64,000 bases of DNA from NCBI RefSeq assembly GCF_004307425.1, contig NZ_SEWZ01000002.1, forward strand, positions 4,935 through 68,934, given 5' to 3'. The translations under genes and the position numbers were made by a program. Each line of letters begins with the position of its first letter. Positions within the stretch are counted from its first letter, which is position 1. This DNA comes from Aquirufa antheringensis. Its GTDB lineage: Bacteria > Bacteroidota > Bacteroidia > Cytophagales > Spirosomataceae. The notes under the pieces were generated by a model. That model had not been told where the DNA came from. It ran no database searches and worked only from the letters and a program-made list of their open reading frames with translations. Positions 1 to 9,252 of this stretch are shown here, piece after piece.

Positions 1-1
1 G

Positions 2-211
2 ATTCGTGGCGACATCAAATACGGATACGATAAACCAAACGTAGATGCGAGCATCAATTTACACGCACGCCGTTTGTATTTCATCCATCCCATTAAGAAA
101 ACACCCATTATCTGCAAAGCGTCGGTTCCGGAGAATCCATTCTGGGAAGAGTTTTTGGAATTAGATAACGATGAGTTCAAGATGAAAAACTTGAATCACT
201 TGTACGAATAA
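2..211 (+). CDS. RluA-family pseudouridine synthase, C-terminal fragment
   Basis: Only the last 69 codons are in the window; the reading frame is open from base 2 and stops at TAA 209-211. The peptide carries the pattern typical of the end of RluA/RluD-type RNA pseudouridine synthases: a GDIKYG strand, then LHARRLYFIHP, then a short C-terminal helix after FWEEF. Enzymes of this family isomerise uridine to pseudouridine in 23S rRNA or tRNA. The catalytic Asp lies upstream and is not visible, so the substrate cannot be named. A terminator hairpin that serves the opposite strand begins five bases after the stop. Confidence 0.75.
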   Translation: MRGDIKYGYDKPNVDASINLHARRLYFIHPIKKTPIICKASVPENPFWEEFLELDNDEFKMKNLNHLYE

Positions 212-215
212 AAAA

Positions 216-235
216 AGGAGCTTACATAAGCTCCT
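216..235 (-). terminator. Rho-independent terminator of the Rrf2 gene
   Basis: A 20-bp inverted repeat (AGGAGCTTA, 2-nt centre, TAAGCTCCT) is followed on the minus strand by a U-run encoded by the A-tract at 209-216. It overlaps the last codons of the Rrf2 gene and sits against the stop of the plus-strand gene, so this intergenic space is minimal. Confidence 0.75.
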
Positions 236-629
236 CTAGTGTCGTATTTTCTAAGACGGATAAGTTCGCGTCCCTCCATTTTGTCAAGACCGTTCTTAAC
301 TGGCACGTTTCCTCGTCAGCGCAGTCATCACATTTGCCGTAGAAGTGAAGTGAGACACAAAGAGCTGGGGCAATAGGGCCATCCACAATCCGAATGATTT
401 TCGCAAAAGTAACTTCCGCAGGAGGAATGCGTAGGTAGTAACCGCCGCCTTTCCCTTTTTGGGACTGTAAAATTCCGTGATTACGTAACTCTAATAAAAT
501 CGCTTCGAGGAATTTCTTCGGTATCTTCTCCGATTCCGCGATATGCGAAATCAATAAGGGGCCTTTCTCATAAGATTGAGCCAATACTTTTAAAGCCTTT
601 AAAGCATATTTTGCCTTCTTCGAAATCAT
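222..629 (-). CDS. Rrf2-family transcriptional regulator
   Basis: This 135-aa protein starts with the classic Rrf2 opening (MISKKAKYALKALKVLA) and has a winged helix with the QKGKGGGYYL wing around residues 57-66. A cysteine cluster at C91, C100, C103 and C109 lies where IscR, NsrR and related proteins bind an Fe-S cluster, although the spacing differs from IscR (C92/C98/C104). It is probably a redox, Fe-S or cysteine-metabolism sensor. The four cysteines are seen directly; cluster binding is inferred from the family. It is a single-gene unit between rpsG and a terminator, with no target gene evident beside it. Confidence 0.85.
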   Translation of the reverse strand: MISKKAKYALKALKVLAQSYEKGPLLISHIAESEKIPKKFLEAILLELRNHGILQSQKGKGGGYYLRIPPAEVTFAKIIRIVDGPIAPALCVSLHFYGKCDDCADEETCQLRTVLTKWRDANLSVLENTTLEELM

Positions 630-723
630 AGTGTTGTTGATTGTGAATCAAAGCTAAACAAAATTCAGGAATACTCCATTAGTCCGCTCGATTAAGTACT
701 AGTTCCAGAGCAAGTTTTCGGGC

Positions 724-753
724 AAAAAAAAAGGCTAACCTTTCGATTAGCCT
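724..753 (-). terminator. Terminator of the rpsL-rpsG operon
   Basis: Stem AGGCTAA (732-738) pairs with TTAGCCT (747-753) and is followed on the minus strand by a run of about nine U encoded at 724-732. It lies 21 bp after the rpsG stop, showing that the operon ends here without fusA. Confidence 0.85.
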
Positions 754-773
754 CTTCATGCAATTCAAATGAA

Positions 774-1241
774 TTAGAAACGGAAGTGAGAGAACGCTTT
801 GTTCGCTTCTGCCATTCTGTGTGTATCATCTTTCTTCTTCACTGCTGCTCCCTCCCCTTTCGATGCTGCAATGATTTCGTTCGCTAAGCGATCCATCATT
901 GTTTTGTCACCACGCTTACGCGCGTAACCAATTAACCACTTCATTCCCAATGAAACTTTACGTTCAGCTCGCACTTCTGTTGGTACTTGGAAGTTTGCTC
1001 CACCTACACGACGGCTCTTAACCTCCACGGATGGCATCACATTATTCAATGCTTTTTTCCAAGTTTCTAAACCGTTTTCTTTTGTACGCTCCTCTACTTT
1101 ATCTAACGCATCATAAAAGATGGTAAATGCAGTAGATTTCTTTCCATCGTACATTAAGTTGTTTACAAACTTAGTTACTAATACATCCTTAAACTTAGGA
1201 TCTGGCAATACGTAGCGCTTTTTTGGTTTCGCCTTTCTCAT
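774..1241 (-). CDS. rpsG: 30S ribosomal protein S7
   Basis: This 155-aa protein matches uS7 throughout: an N-terminal RKAKPKKR basic start, the core [28 protein letters not shown] around residues 73-88, and a C-terminal [15 protein letters not shown]7 nucleates assembly of the 3' domain of 16S rRNA and lines the E site. It is the second gene of an rpsL-rpsG operon read from the promoter near 1811-1841, with a 70-bp spacer after rpsL. No Shine-Dalgarno sequence precedes the ATG, as usual in Bacteroidota. A terminator follows directly. Confidence 0.97.
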   Translation of the reverse strand: MRKAKPKKRYVLPDPKFKDVLVTKFVNNLMYDGKKSTAFTIFYDALDKVEERTKENGLETWKKALNNVMPSVEVKSRRVGGANFQVPTEVRAERKVSLGMKWLIGYARKRGDKTMMDRLANEIIAASKGEGAAVKKKDDTHRMAEANKAFSHFRF

Positions 1242-1311
1242 GTTGTTAGTTTTTTAAAATCGACCCAACCTTCTGCTTTAACGAAGCATACTGGATCTTT
1301 CTGTTAATAAA

Positions 1312-1716
1312 TTATTTCTTCTTACCTGTTGGAGCTGCTTGACCTGGTTTAGGACGTTTAGCACCATACTTCGAACGAGACTGTAAACGACCAGAAACAC
1401 CGGCTGTATCTAAAGCTCCACGAATGATGTGATAACGTACACCTGGTAAGTCTTTTACACGACCACCACGGATCAATACGATCGAGTGCTCTTGTAAGTT
1501 GTGACCTTCACCTGGAATGTAGGCATTCACCTCTTTTTGGTTTGTTAAGCGAACACGAGCTACTTTACGCATCGCTGAGTTTGGTTTTTTAGGAGTAGTC
1601 GTGTATACACGAGTACAAACCCCTCTTCTTTGTGGACAAGAATCCAAAGCTGGTGACTTAGATTTCCAAGTCATTTGCTCACGTCCCTTGCGCACTAATT
1701 GCTGAATAGTTGGCAT
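1312..1716 (-). CDS. rpsL: 30S ribosomal protein S12
   Basis: This 134-aa uS12 contains the decoding-centre loops [10 protein letters not shown] and [14 protein letters not shown] with the lysines whose mutation gives streptomycin resistance both in wild-type form. The C-terminal tail is slightly extended and basic ([12 protein letters not shown]). It is the first gene of the two-gene rpsL-rpsG operon, with a leader of roughly 90 nt after the predicted promoter. The usual partner fusA is not downstream. Identification is secure. Confidence 0.97.
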   Translation of the reverse strand: MPTIQQLVRKGREQMTWKSKSPALDSCPQRRGVCTRVYTTTPKKPNSAMRKVARVRLTNQKEVNAYIPGEGHNLQEHSIVLIRGGRVKDLPGVRYHIIRGALDTAGVSGRLQSRSKYGAKRPKPGQAAPTGKKK

Positions 1717-1810
1717 TTTGGAATAATTACCGTTTAAATTTAAAATTCTTTTAATCCCTGCAAGCGCGTTAAACTCAATAAGATAGAGTTATCCCACACT
1801 AATGGGGGTG

Positions 1811-1841
1811 CAAAGTTAGCAATAAGATATAGAAATCAAAA
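1811..1841 (-). promoter_or_regulatory. Bacteroidota-type promoter of rpsL-rpsG
   Basis: Read on the minus strand, TTTTG (1841-1837) is followed by an 18-nt spacer and TAACTTTG (1818-1811), matching the Bacteroidota primary-sigma consensus TTTG...TAnnTTTG. It lies about 95 bp upstream of rpsL and just outside the 3' end of uxuA. Confidence 0.75.
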
Positions 1842-1855
1842 GGGGAAAATGAAAA

Positions 1856-3046
1856 TTATTTCAAAAACCCGCGGATTCCCATTTCCAAACCACGTAACTC
1901 CGCTAAACCGCGTAAACGACCGATGGCCGTGTAGCCTGGATTCGTCTTCTTTCCTTCTTGTAAATCATCCAGCATTCGATGCCCGTGATCTGGGCGGAAT
2001 GGCAAGCGAAAATCTTTGCGTCCAGACATAATGCGTTTGTCCTGCTCATTCACTAAGCCTTTCATCACCCCGAACATATCCACATCCCCATCTAAATGAT
2101 CCGCCTCATGGAAATTCCCGTATTGATCGCGGCGCGTAGCCCGTAGGTGAATGAAATTAATGCGATGACCCAGGCGCTCTACCATCCCCACTAAATCGTT
2201 GTCTTCTCTAACGCCGTAACTTCCGGTACAGAAACACAATCCATTTACGTTGCTTTCGTAAGCATTCAATAGTTGAACGGCATCGCTTTCCGTACTCACC
2301 ACGCGAGGTAAGCCCAAAATCGGATACGGAGGATCATCCGGGTGGATCGATAAATTAACCCCGGCCTCCTCGGCTGCTGGCGTAATCTCCCGAATGAAAT
2401 CGTATAAGTTCTCACGCAATTCCTTCTCCCCTACTTCGGAGTAAGTATCCAAGGCTTCTTGGAAGGATTTCAACGTGAAGCTTTCCTCAGAACCAGGTAA
2501 GCCGGCGATGATATTGCGAATTAATTTCTCTTGTTGTGCTTGAGAAGATGCATCGAACCATTTTTGAGCTCTTGCGATTTGCTCGGCTGTGTAATGCTGC
2601 TCTGCTCCCGGACGTTTTAATAAGAACAATTCAAAGGCACAGAATTCGGCCGCATCGAAGCGCAACCCCGTACTTCCATCTGGAAAACGAAAATCCAAAT
2701 CCGTTCTTGTCCAGTCTAATATGGGCATAAAATTATAACAAACCAGATCTAAACCCGCCTCGCCTACATTACGCAAAGACGTTTTGTAGTTTTCGATATA
2801 CTGCTTGTAGTTACCAGAACGCGTTTTGATATCTTCGTGCACCGGTATACTTTCGATCACAGACCAACTCAATCCAGCCGCCTCAATGATGGCTTTACGT
2901 TCTAAAATATCCTGAAGCTCCCACACTTTTCCATTCGGAATTTGGTGTAGAGCACTCACAATACCTGTTGCGCCTGCTTGACGCACATCGGATAATTTTA
3001 CCGGATCATTGGGGCCAAACCAGCGCCACGTTTGTTCTAAAGCCAT
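1856..3046 (-). CDS. uxuA: Mannonate dehydratase
   Basis: This 396-aa protein has the UxuA signature from its first residues ([12 protein letters not shown]) through [14 protein letters not shown], the metal-site region [10 protein letters not shown] near residue 231 and the C-terminal [12 protein letters not shown]. It dehydrates D-mannonate to 2-keto-3-deoxygluconate (EC 4.2.1.8) in hexuronate breakdown. Length is normal. No other uronate gene (uxaC, uxuB, kdgK) is beside it; it stands alone between rpsL and a DUF4301 gene. I see no clear terminator after it, so some read-through into rpsL is possible. Confidence 0.95.
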   Translation of the reverse strand: MALEQTWRWFGPNDPVKLSDVRQAGATGIVSALHQIPNGKVWELQDILERKAIIEAAGLSWSVIESIPVHEDIKTRSGNYKQYIENYKTSLRNVGEAGLDLVCYNFMPILDWTRTDLDFRFPDGSTGLRFDAAEFCAFELFLLKRPGAEQHYTAEQIARAQKWFDASSQAQQEKLIRNIIAGLPGSEESFTLKSFQEALDTYSEVGEKELRENLYDFIREITPAAEEAGVNLSIHPDDPPYPILGLPRVVSTESDAVQLLNAYESNVNGLCFCTGSYGVREDNDLVGMVERLGHRINFIHLRATRRDQYGNFHEADHLDGDVDMFGVMKGLVNEQDKRIMSGRKDFRLPFRPDHGHRMLDDLQEGKKTNPGYTAIGRLRGLAELRGLEMGIRGFLK

Positions 3047-3112
3047 ATCGTTTTTGTTTACTACCTATTTAAAGGCTTTATACCCTCCATTTTACCTATT
3101 GTAAGGCCAAAT

Positions 3113-3146
3113 AAAAAACCTTGCCTGGAAACCGGGCAAGGTTTTT
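3113..3146 (-). terminator. Terminator after the DUF4301 gene
   Basis: A stem of ACCTTGCC against GGCAAGGT with flanking A and T runs on either side (3113-3118 and 3142-3146) can work in both directions. It lies 85 bp beyond the stop of the DUF4301 gene and separates it from uxuA. Confidence 0.75.
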
Positions 3147-3230
3147 GTAATCAAGCATTTATATACTTCCTTTAAAATCTCTTTCTCAGGGGCCACAAAA
3201 TTAGGGAGTTTTTTACAAACAAAAAAAGTC

Positions 3231-4694
3231 CTAGCCATTTTGGTGGGCAGGCCTCACTAAATCGGTCACCGTTTTCACCGGATTGAATGTTTCCAAAGGA
3301 ACTTCCACAAAAAGCGTGTTCCAATCTGACATCGCTCCGTTCCAAAGTCCCGGCAATTCCATCGCTTTTAATTCCTTCCCGTCTTTGGTCTTATCTGTAA
3401 TAAAACCCGTATTCATATCTCTATAGTTCAATAAGTTCAAACCACGCGTAGCGCACACTAAATCCACTGGATTGAAGTGGGAGGCTTGGTGGAATTTGGC
3501 CTTTTGATCTTCATTCTTCATATCAATCTGAGCTGACTCTACGAGCTGTAGGGTGAAATTTCCTTTCGCATCTTGGCACCAGAATGGGCCTCCTCCCGGT
3601 TCTCCCGTATTTTTCACCACCCCACAAACGCGTGTAGGACGGGCTAAAACTTCGCAGATTGTTGCCACTTTATCTTGTTCGCTTTTACGCGCAAAATCTG
3701 CCGCTGGCACAAAACCTAAATAGGTGGCCATCTCTTGCAGGGCCTCGTTGATTGTTGCCTCTGATGGATTTTCTTGCAGCTGTTGGTTGAGGTGTTCTAT
3801 TCCTTCCAAAATCCACAACAGCAACCCGCCAAGCGCCTTTTTATATTCTATGGTCGGCTGCTTTAAGGCATCAGGCACCACATTATCAATATTTTTAATG
3901 AAGATCACATCAGCTTTCAGGTCATTCAAATTCTCCAATAGCGCTCCATGGCCAGCGGGTCTAAAAAGGAGTGATCCATCGGCCTCACGGAACAAGGTAT
4001 TGTCCGGGTTCACGGCAATGGTATCTGTGGCAGGCTTTTGTTCCGAGAAAGTGATCTCGAATTGGATACCGGTTTTCGCCTCCCACTTGGGAACGAGATT
4101 CTTCACTAAATCCTCGAAACCGCTGCGGTGTTCTGGAGAGACGGTGAAATGCAGGCGGGCTTTTTGACCGTTAGATGCATAAGCCGCTGCCTCCACGATG
4201 TGTTCCTCTAGCGGAGTTCGTGCTCCATCTGGATAGGAATGGAAAGAAAGCAAGCCTTTGGGTTTTTGGCCATAATTCATTCCTGCGGAACCAAGTAGTT
4301 TTTTAAGTATTTCCGCTGAGTCATCATTTGATTCTAGCAACTCTTTCAGCTCTGGATAAAAAGCAAAGTGATCCAGCTCATCAAAAAACTTCGTGCATTC
4401 TTTGTTTTCCTCGCCGGTTGACAAGAATTCGAATAGTGATTTAAACATTCGAGTAGCCGCTCCGGAGGCTGGTACCATCTTCAAAATAGAAAGCGCTGAT
4501 TTTTGCTGATCAAAGCGAGCGATGAATTCTTGCAGTTGTTCGGTAGAAAATTGAAAAATTCCATTTCCGATCGAAGCCGATTTCTCCAAATTCATCCAGG
4601 GGAATCCGGATTTAAAAAAATCAACTTGTTGATTCATTTCCGCAGGAGTGATTCCGCGTTTCGATAATTGGGCTAAATCCTTGTCTGATAACAT
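3231..4694 (-). CDS. DUF4301 family protein
   Basis: This 487-aa protein belongs to the Bacteroidota family DUF4301, whose biochemical role is not established to my knowledge. Visible features are the motif VPASGAATRMFKS near residue 75, which resembles the nucleotide-binding loop (GxGTRM) of sugar-phosphate nucleotidyltransferases, and conserved segments GEPGGGPFW and HFNPVDLVC in the C-terminal half. No signal peptide or membrane segment is evident, so it is probably cytoplasmic. It is a single-gene unit between a terminator and the recQ promoter. A GT-A-like nucleotidyltransferase role is only an inference from the loop. Confidence 0.8.
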   Translation of the reverse strand: MLSDKDLAQLSKRGITPAEMNQQVDFFKSGFPWMNLEKSASIGNGIFQFSTEQLQEFIARFDQQKSALSILKMVPASGAATRMFKSLFEFLSTGEENKECTKFFDELDHFAFYPELKELLESNDDSAEILKKLLGSAGMNYGQKPKGLLSFHSYPDGARTPLEEHIVEAAAYASNGQKARLHFTVSPEHRSGFEDLVKNLVPKWEAKTGIQFEITFSEQKPATDTIAVNPDNTLFREADGSLLFRPAGHGALLENLNDLKADVIFIKNIDNVVPDALKQPTIEYKKALGGLLLWILEGIEHLNQQLQENPSEATINEALQEMATYLGFVPAADFARKSEQDKVATICEVLARPTRVCGVVKNTGEPGGGPFWCQDAKGNFTLQLVESAQIDMKNEDQKAKFHQASHFNPVDLVCATRGLNLLNYRDMNTGFITDKTKDGKELKAMELPGLWNGAMSDWNTLFVEVPLETFNPVKTVTDLVRPAHQNG

Positions 4695-4777
4695 ATGCGC
4701 TTTCTTTTGCTTCTAAAAATAAGCATTTCTTCTCAGGAATTCCCAAAAATCCGTTCGAGGAGTTCATTCTTTTTTGG

Positions 4778-4785
4778 TAGATTTG
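4778..4785 (+). promoter_or_regulatory. -7 element of the recQ promoter
   Basis: TAGATTTG matches the TAnnTTTG consensus and ends 8 nt before the recQ ATG, predicting a leader of only a few nucleotides. A weak -33 candidate (TTCG) sits 20 nt upstream. Confidence 0.55.
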
Positions 4786-4793
4786 TTTAGACG

Positions 4794-6716
4794 ATGGCGG
4801 AAATTCAGGACATATTGCAAAAATACTGGGGGCATTCTGCCTTTAGGCCCCTGCAGGAGGAAATTATTCACTCGGTGCTGGATGGCAAGGATACCCTGGC
4901 CTTATTGCCCACTGGTGGAGGAAAGTCCATTTGTTTTCAGGTACCGGCCCTCGCTTTGCCGGGGATTTGCATCGTCATTACGCCCCTAATTGCCTTGATG
5001 CAAGACCAGGTGGCACAATTAAACCGCCGAGGTATTCCAGCGACCGCCCTTTTTTCCGGCCTCCGCAAACGCCAAATCGACATCTTATTAGACAACTGTA
5101 TTTACGGCAATACAAAGTTCCTCTATGTTTCGCCCGAACGCTTAAAAACAGATTTGTTCATCGAGCGAGCGAAGCAGATGAACATCAGCTTGTTGGTCAT
5201 CGACGAGGCGCACTGTATCTCGCAATGGGGTCACGATTTCAGACCGCCTTATCTCGAGATTGCAGACTTTCGCGCCTTGATTCCGAGTGTTCCCTGCATC
5301 GCTTTGACGGCCTCCGCGAACGAGGAAGTAAAACAGGAAATTCAAGAAAAGCTACAATTCAAGAACGCATCCGTATTCCAAAAAAGTTTCAGCCGCGCTA
5401 ACCTCTCCTACTCCGTCCTCTATGAGGCGGACAAAGAAAAGAAACTATGCTCGATGCTGCAACGCGTTCCGGGTTCTTCGATCGTGTATGTACGAAATAG
5501 AAGACGGACGCAGGAAATCTCCGATATGCTTTCTAAAGCCGGCATTTCCAGCACTTTTTACCACGCCGGTCTTCCAGTTGAGGTAAGAAGCACGCGCCAA
5601 AAAGACTGGATCGAAGGCAAAATTGATTGCATCGTGGCGACCAATGCTTTCGGGATGGGTATTGATAAACCTGATGTTAGACTCGTGGTTCACCTGGATT
5701 TACCCGATACCATCGAGGCCTATTACCAAGAAGCAGGCCGAGCGGGTCGAGACGAGAAAAAGGCCTACGCGGCCATTTTATATGAAGAAAAAGACATATT
5801 GGATTTAACAGCTCAATGGGAAAAGTCATTTCCGACGGCGGAAACAATCAAACGCACCTATCAAGCCGTTTCTAATTATTTACAGGTTGCCGAGGGAAGT
5901 GGCGAATTACAGAGTTACGATTTTGACTGGATGGATTTGTGCAAGCGTTTCAACTTGCCTAGCTCTCAGACCTATTTTGCCTTAAAGACATTAGAAGCAG
6001 AAGGCTTAATTTTGCTAAACGAGGCCTTTCAAAATCCCTCCAAAATCCGCTTCATCGTCAGCTCCACCGAACTATACGACTTTCAAATTCGAAACGAGAA
6101 ATTCGAATCCTTCCTAAAAGGGCTGCTTCGTATCTATGGAGGTAATTTATATACTCAATTCGTCAGCATCTCTGAGGCGGACTTCGCTCACCAGATAAAG
6201 ATTCCTCCCGCAGAGGTGGAACGTAATTTAGCTTTGTTAGAGAAGTTCGAATTAATCGAATACGACAAACAAAATGGCCTACCTAAATTGGTCTTTTTGA
6301 CGCCTCGGGCGAACATCGAAAACCTACCCATCATCTGGGCTGAATACTTGAAGAAGAAGGAGCGGTCGAAGAAAAAGATTGATGCGATGATTCACTATGT
6401 GAAACATCCGGAGGCATGTAGAACGCTATTGATTACCTCGTATTTTGGGGAGTCTTTAAAGACGTCATGCGGGGTATGCGACCATTGTTTGCAACGAAAA
6501 AAAGAGGCCTCCGGGAAAAATATCCCCGAAGGCCTCGAAGCAGAACGTAAATTAATTCTGACGTATTTGAAAAACGGACCTTTATCCGTGCAAGATCTAG
6601 TGGAATGCCTCCGCCCATTGGCTTCTACTGAGGCGCTTCGCATCATTCAATTCAGTCTTGAATTAGGCGAAATTCATTATAATGCTGCGGACGAGCTTGC
6701 TATCGGTTCTGCCTGA
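4794..6716 (+). CDS. recQ: ATP-dependent DNA helicase RecQ
   Basis: This 640-aa superfamily 2 helicase carries Q-motif FRPLQ, Walker A LPTGGGKS, DEAHC box, the TNAFGMGIDKPDVR segment and QEAGRAGRD. The RecQ-specific zinc cysteines are present (CRTLLIT...CGVCDHC near residues 543-567). There is no full HRDC domain; the protein ends in a short winged-helix-like tail, so it is the shorter type of RecQ that many Bacteroidota carry beside a longer one. It unwinds DNA during recombination and fork repair. Its 3' end overlaps the convergent lon gene by 40 bp. Confidence 0.95.
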   Translation: MAEIQDILQKYWGHSAFRPLQEEIIHSVLDGKDTLALLPTGGGKSICFQVPALALPGICIVITPLIALMQDQVAQLNRRGIPATALFSGLRKRQIDILLDNCIYGNTKFLYVSPERLKTDLFIERAKQMNISLLVIDEAHCISQWGHDFRPPYLEIADFRALIPSVPCIALTASANEEVKQEIQEKLQFKNASVFQKSFSRANLSYSVLYEADKEKKLCSMLQRVPGSSIVYVRNRRRTQEISDMLSKAGISSTFYHAGLPVEVRSTRQKDWIEGKIDCIVATNAFGMGIDKPDVRLVVHLDLPDTIEAYYQEAGRAGRDEKKAYAAILYEEKDILDLTAQWEKSFPTAETIKRTYQAVSNYLQVAEGSGELQSYDFDWMDLCKRFNLPSSQTYFALKTLEAEGLILLNEAFQNPSKIRFIVSSTELYDFQIRNEKFESFLKGLLRIYGGNLYTQFVSISEADFAHQIKIPPAEVERNLALLEKFELIEYDKQNGLPKLVFLTPRANIENLPIIWAEYLKKKERSKKKIDAMIHYVKHPEACRTLLITSYFGESLKTSCGVCDHCLQRKKEASGKNIPEGLEAERKLILTYLKNGPLSVQDLVECLRPLASTEALRIIQFSLELGEIHYNAADELAIGSA

Positions 6717-9172
6717 AAAACAAATTTCACCGGATTCTTCACCTGCTCTTTTAATAGCGCTAAAGCTAATACTTCTTTCGCGTCATCTACATAGTGGAAG
6801 CTCAAATCCGAAATATAATGCGCCTCGATTTCTTCCACATCTTTGCGGTTCTTCGAGCACATAATGATCTCTCTTATCCCCGCTCTTTTCGCAGCCAAAA
6901 TTTTCTCCTTGATTCCACCCACCGGCAATACTTTACCACGTAACGTAATCTCGCCGGTCATCGCTAGTTTCGATTTCACCTTGCGCTGGGTTAAAGCCGA
7001 AGCAATCGCCGTTAACATCGTAATACCTGCGGATGGACCATCTTTAGGTACCGCTCCAGCTGGAACGTGGATGTGCAAATTGTATTGGTCAAAAATGCGG
7101 TAATCAATACCGTATTCATCTGAATGTGCCTTTAAGAAACTTAATGCCGCCATCGCTGACTCCTTCATCACATCCCCTAATTGGCCTGAAAGTGTCAAGA
7201 CACCTTTTCCGCGGTTCAATAAGGTTTCAATGAATAAGATGTCTCCTCCAACTGGTGTCCACGCTAAACCTGTTACGACTCCAGCATATTCGTTGTTCTC
7301 GTAGGTATCCTTATCGAAGTGCTCTTGACCCAATAATTTCACGACATCTGTCGCCGTGATTTTGTGTGGATAGTCTTGATCCATCGCAATGGATTTTGTG
7401 ATCTTGCGCACCACGCGACCAATTTCTTGTTCTAATTTACGAACACCTGATTCGCGGGTATAGCCTTCGATGACCTTTTGGATGGCTCCATCATTCATTG
7501 CAAATTCCGCTTTCTCTAAACCGTGTTCTTTCTTTTGCTTAGGCAGCAAGTGCTTTTTCGCGATTTGGACCTTCTCCTCCATCGTGTAGCCACTCACCTC
7601 GATAATCTCCATCCGATCGCGCAAAGCAGGATGAATCGTATCTAAATTATTTGCGGTAGCGATGAACATCACTCGAGATAGATCGTAATCACACTCGAGG
7701 TAATTATCCATAAAGCTGCTGTTTTGTTCCGGATCTAATACCTCTAACAAGGCAGACGACGGATCGCCACGGTGGTCGGAACCTACTTTATCTATCTCAT
7801 CTAAAATGAATACCGGGTTCGAAGAACCGGCTTTTTTAATGCTTTGAATCACCTTGCCCGGCATGGCGCCCACATAGGTTTTTCTATGACCTCTGATTTC
7901 GGCCTCATCCCGCAGACCTCCTAAGGCCATGCGTACGTATTTACGTCCCAAAGCTTTGGCAATCGAACGACCCAAAGACGTCTTACCCACACCCGGAGGG
8001 CCATAAAGGCACAAGATAGGCGCTTTCATGTCTCCTTTCATCTTCAATACCGCTAGGTATTCGATGATCCGTTCTTTTACTTTTTCTAAGCCAAAATGAT
8101 CCGCATCCAACACCTTTTTCGCCTTCACCAGATCGAAATTATCTTTTGTGTATTCACCCCACGGCAAATCCGCAATCAATTCCACATAATTCATCAACAT
8201 CGGATATTCTCCAGACATCGAATTCGTACGTTGTAATTTCGAAAGTTCTTTTTGGAAGAAATCATTCACTTCTTTCGACCACTTCTTCTTCGCTCCTTTC
8301 GCACGCAGGCCGTCCAATTCTTGCTCCGGACTTTCCACGCCTAATTCTTCCTGCAATACTTTAATCTGCTGGCGAATGTAGTAGTCGCGTTGTTGCTGAT
8401 CGATGTCACTCGAAGCTTTGCTTTGAATCTCGCGTTTCAACTCCAGATGCTGGATGTCTTTCAACATGTGTTCCAACAAATGCGTGGCCTGTTCAATTCC
8501 ATCCAAGGTCTCTAACAAAGCCTGCTTTTCTTTCAATTCCGCATTGATATTCGAAGAAAGGAAATGGACTAAAAAAGCAGAGGACTCGATGTTGTCTAAG
8601 GCGATTTGGGCCTCACGAGGAATCTCTGGATTCAGGTTCAATATTTTCAAGGCGCACTCTTTCAGCGTGGAAACGAGTGCCTTATTTTCCTTATTTAATT
8701 TCTTAGGGAACGTGTCCTCGATATAGGAAACACGCGCTAACAGATTAGGTTCGGTTTTGATGTATTCGCTTACTTCAAAACGCTTGCGGCCTTGGACGAT
8801 GATCGTTGTGTTTCCTCCTGGAAGAACGAACATCTTCACGATGTGCGCAACCGTTCCGATTTTGTACAAATCATCTGGTGTAGGCTCGTCTTTGGAATTA
8901 TTCGCTTGTACTAAAACGCCAATCGTGCGATCCCCCTTGTAGGCTTTCTTCACGAGGCGAACGGATTTTTGGCGGGATACAGTAATCGGAATCACCATAC
9001 CCGGAAACAAGACAATATTGCGAATGGGAAGGATAGGCAATTGGTCTGACAAAACGCCCATTTTGTCATCATTGTCCATCCCTTCTGACCCGATCGGGAT
9101 CAATTCTATATTTTCAAAATCAGACATCTCTGAAAGCTGTAAATGCTTAAAAAGGTCATTTGGATTATTCAT
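6677..9172 (-). CDS. lon: ATP-dependent protease Lon
   Basis: This 831-aa protein has the Lon N-terminal substrate domain (LPILPIRNIVLFPGMVIP near residue 45), the AAA+ Walker A GPPGVGKTS and Walker B ILDEIDK, and the C-terminal serine protease domain with catalytic S714 in PKDGPSAG and K757 in GGIKEK. It degrades misfolded and regulatory proteins in the cytoplasm. The length and order match the LonA family. The tail is about 40 residues longer than the protease core needs. The upstream 80 bp show no clear heat-shock site. The 3' end overlaps recQ. Confidence 0.97.
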   Translation of the reverse strand: MNNPNDLFKHLQLSEMSDFENIELIPIGSEGMDNDDKMGVLSDQLPILPIRNIVLFPGMVIPITVSRQKSVRLVKKAYKGDRTIGVLVQANNSKDEPTPDDLYKIGTVAHIVKMFVLPGGNTTIIVQGRKRFEVSEYIKTEPNLLARVSYIEDTFPKKLNKENKALVSTLKECALKILNLNPEIPREAQIALDNIESSAFLVHFLSSNINAELKEKQALLETLDGIEQATHLLEHMLKDIQHLELKREIQSKASSDIDQQQRDYYIRQQIKVLQEELGVESPEQELDGLRAKGAKKKWSKEVNDFFQKELSKLQRTNSMSGEYPMLMNYVELIADLPWGEYTKDNFDLVKAKKVLDADHFGLEKVKERIIEYLAVLKMKGDMKAPILCLYGPPGVGKTSLGRSIAKALGRKYVRMALGGLRDEAEIRGHRKTYVGAMPGKVIQSIKKAGSSNPVFILDEIDKVGSDHRGDPSSALLEVLDPEQNSSFMDNYLECDYDLSRVMFIATANNLDTIHPALRDRMEIIEVSGYTMEEKVQIAKKHLLPKQKKEHGLEKAEFAMNDGAIQKVIEGYTRESGVRKLEQEIGRVVRKITKSIAMDQDYPHKITATDVVKLLGQEHFDKDTYENNEYAGVVTGLAWTPVGGDILFIETLLNRGKGVLTLSGQLGDVMKESAMAALSFLKAHSDEYGIDYRIFDQYNLHIHVPAGAVPKDGPSAGITMLTAIASALTQRKVKSKLAMTGEITLRGKVLPVGGIKEKILAAKRAGIREIIMCSKNRKDVEEIEAHYISDLSFHYVDDAKEVLALALLKEQVKNPVKFVFQAEPIASSSAAL

Positions 9173-9252
9173 ACCACATTTTTAAATTCTGCTCCTCGGT
9201 GAGCGGACGATATTAATCAATTTTTATGCCAAAAGACAAGTTGGCAGAGTGA

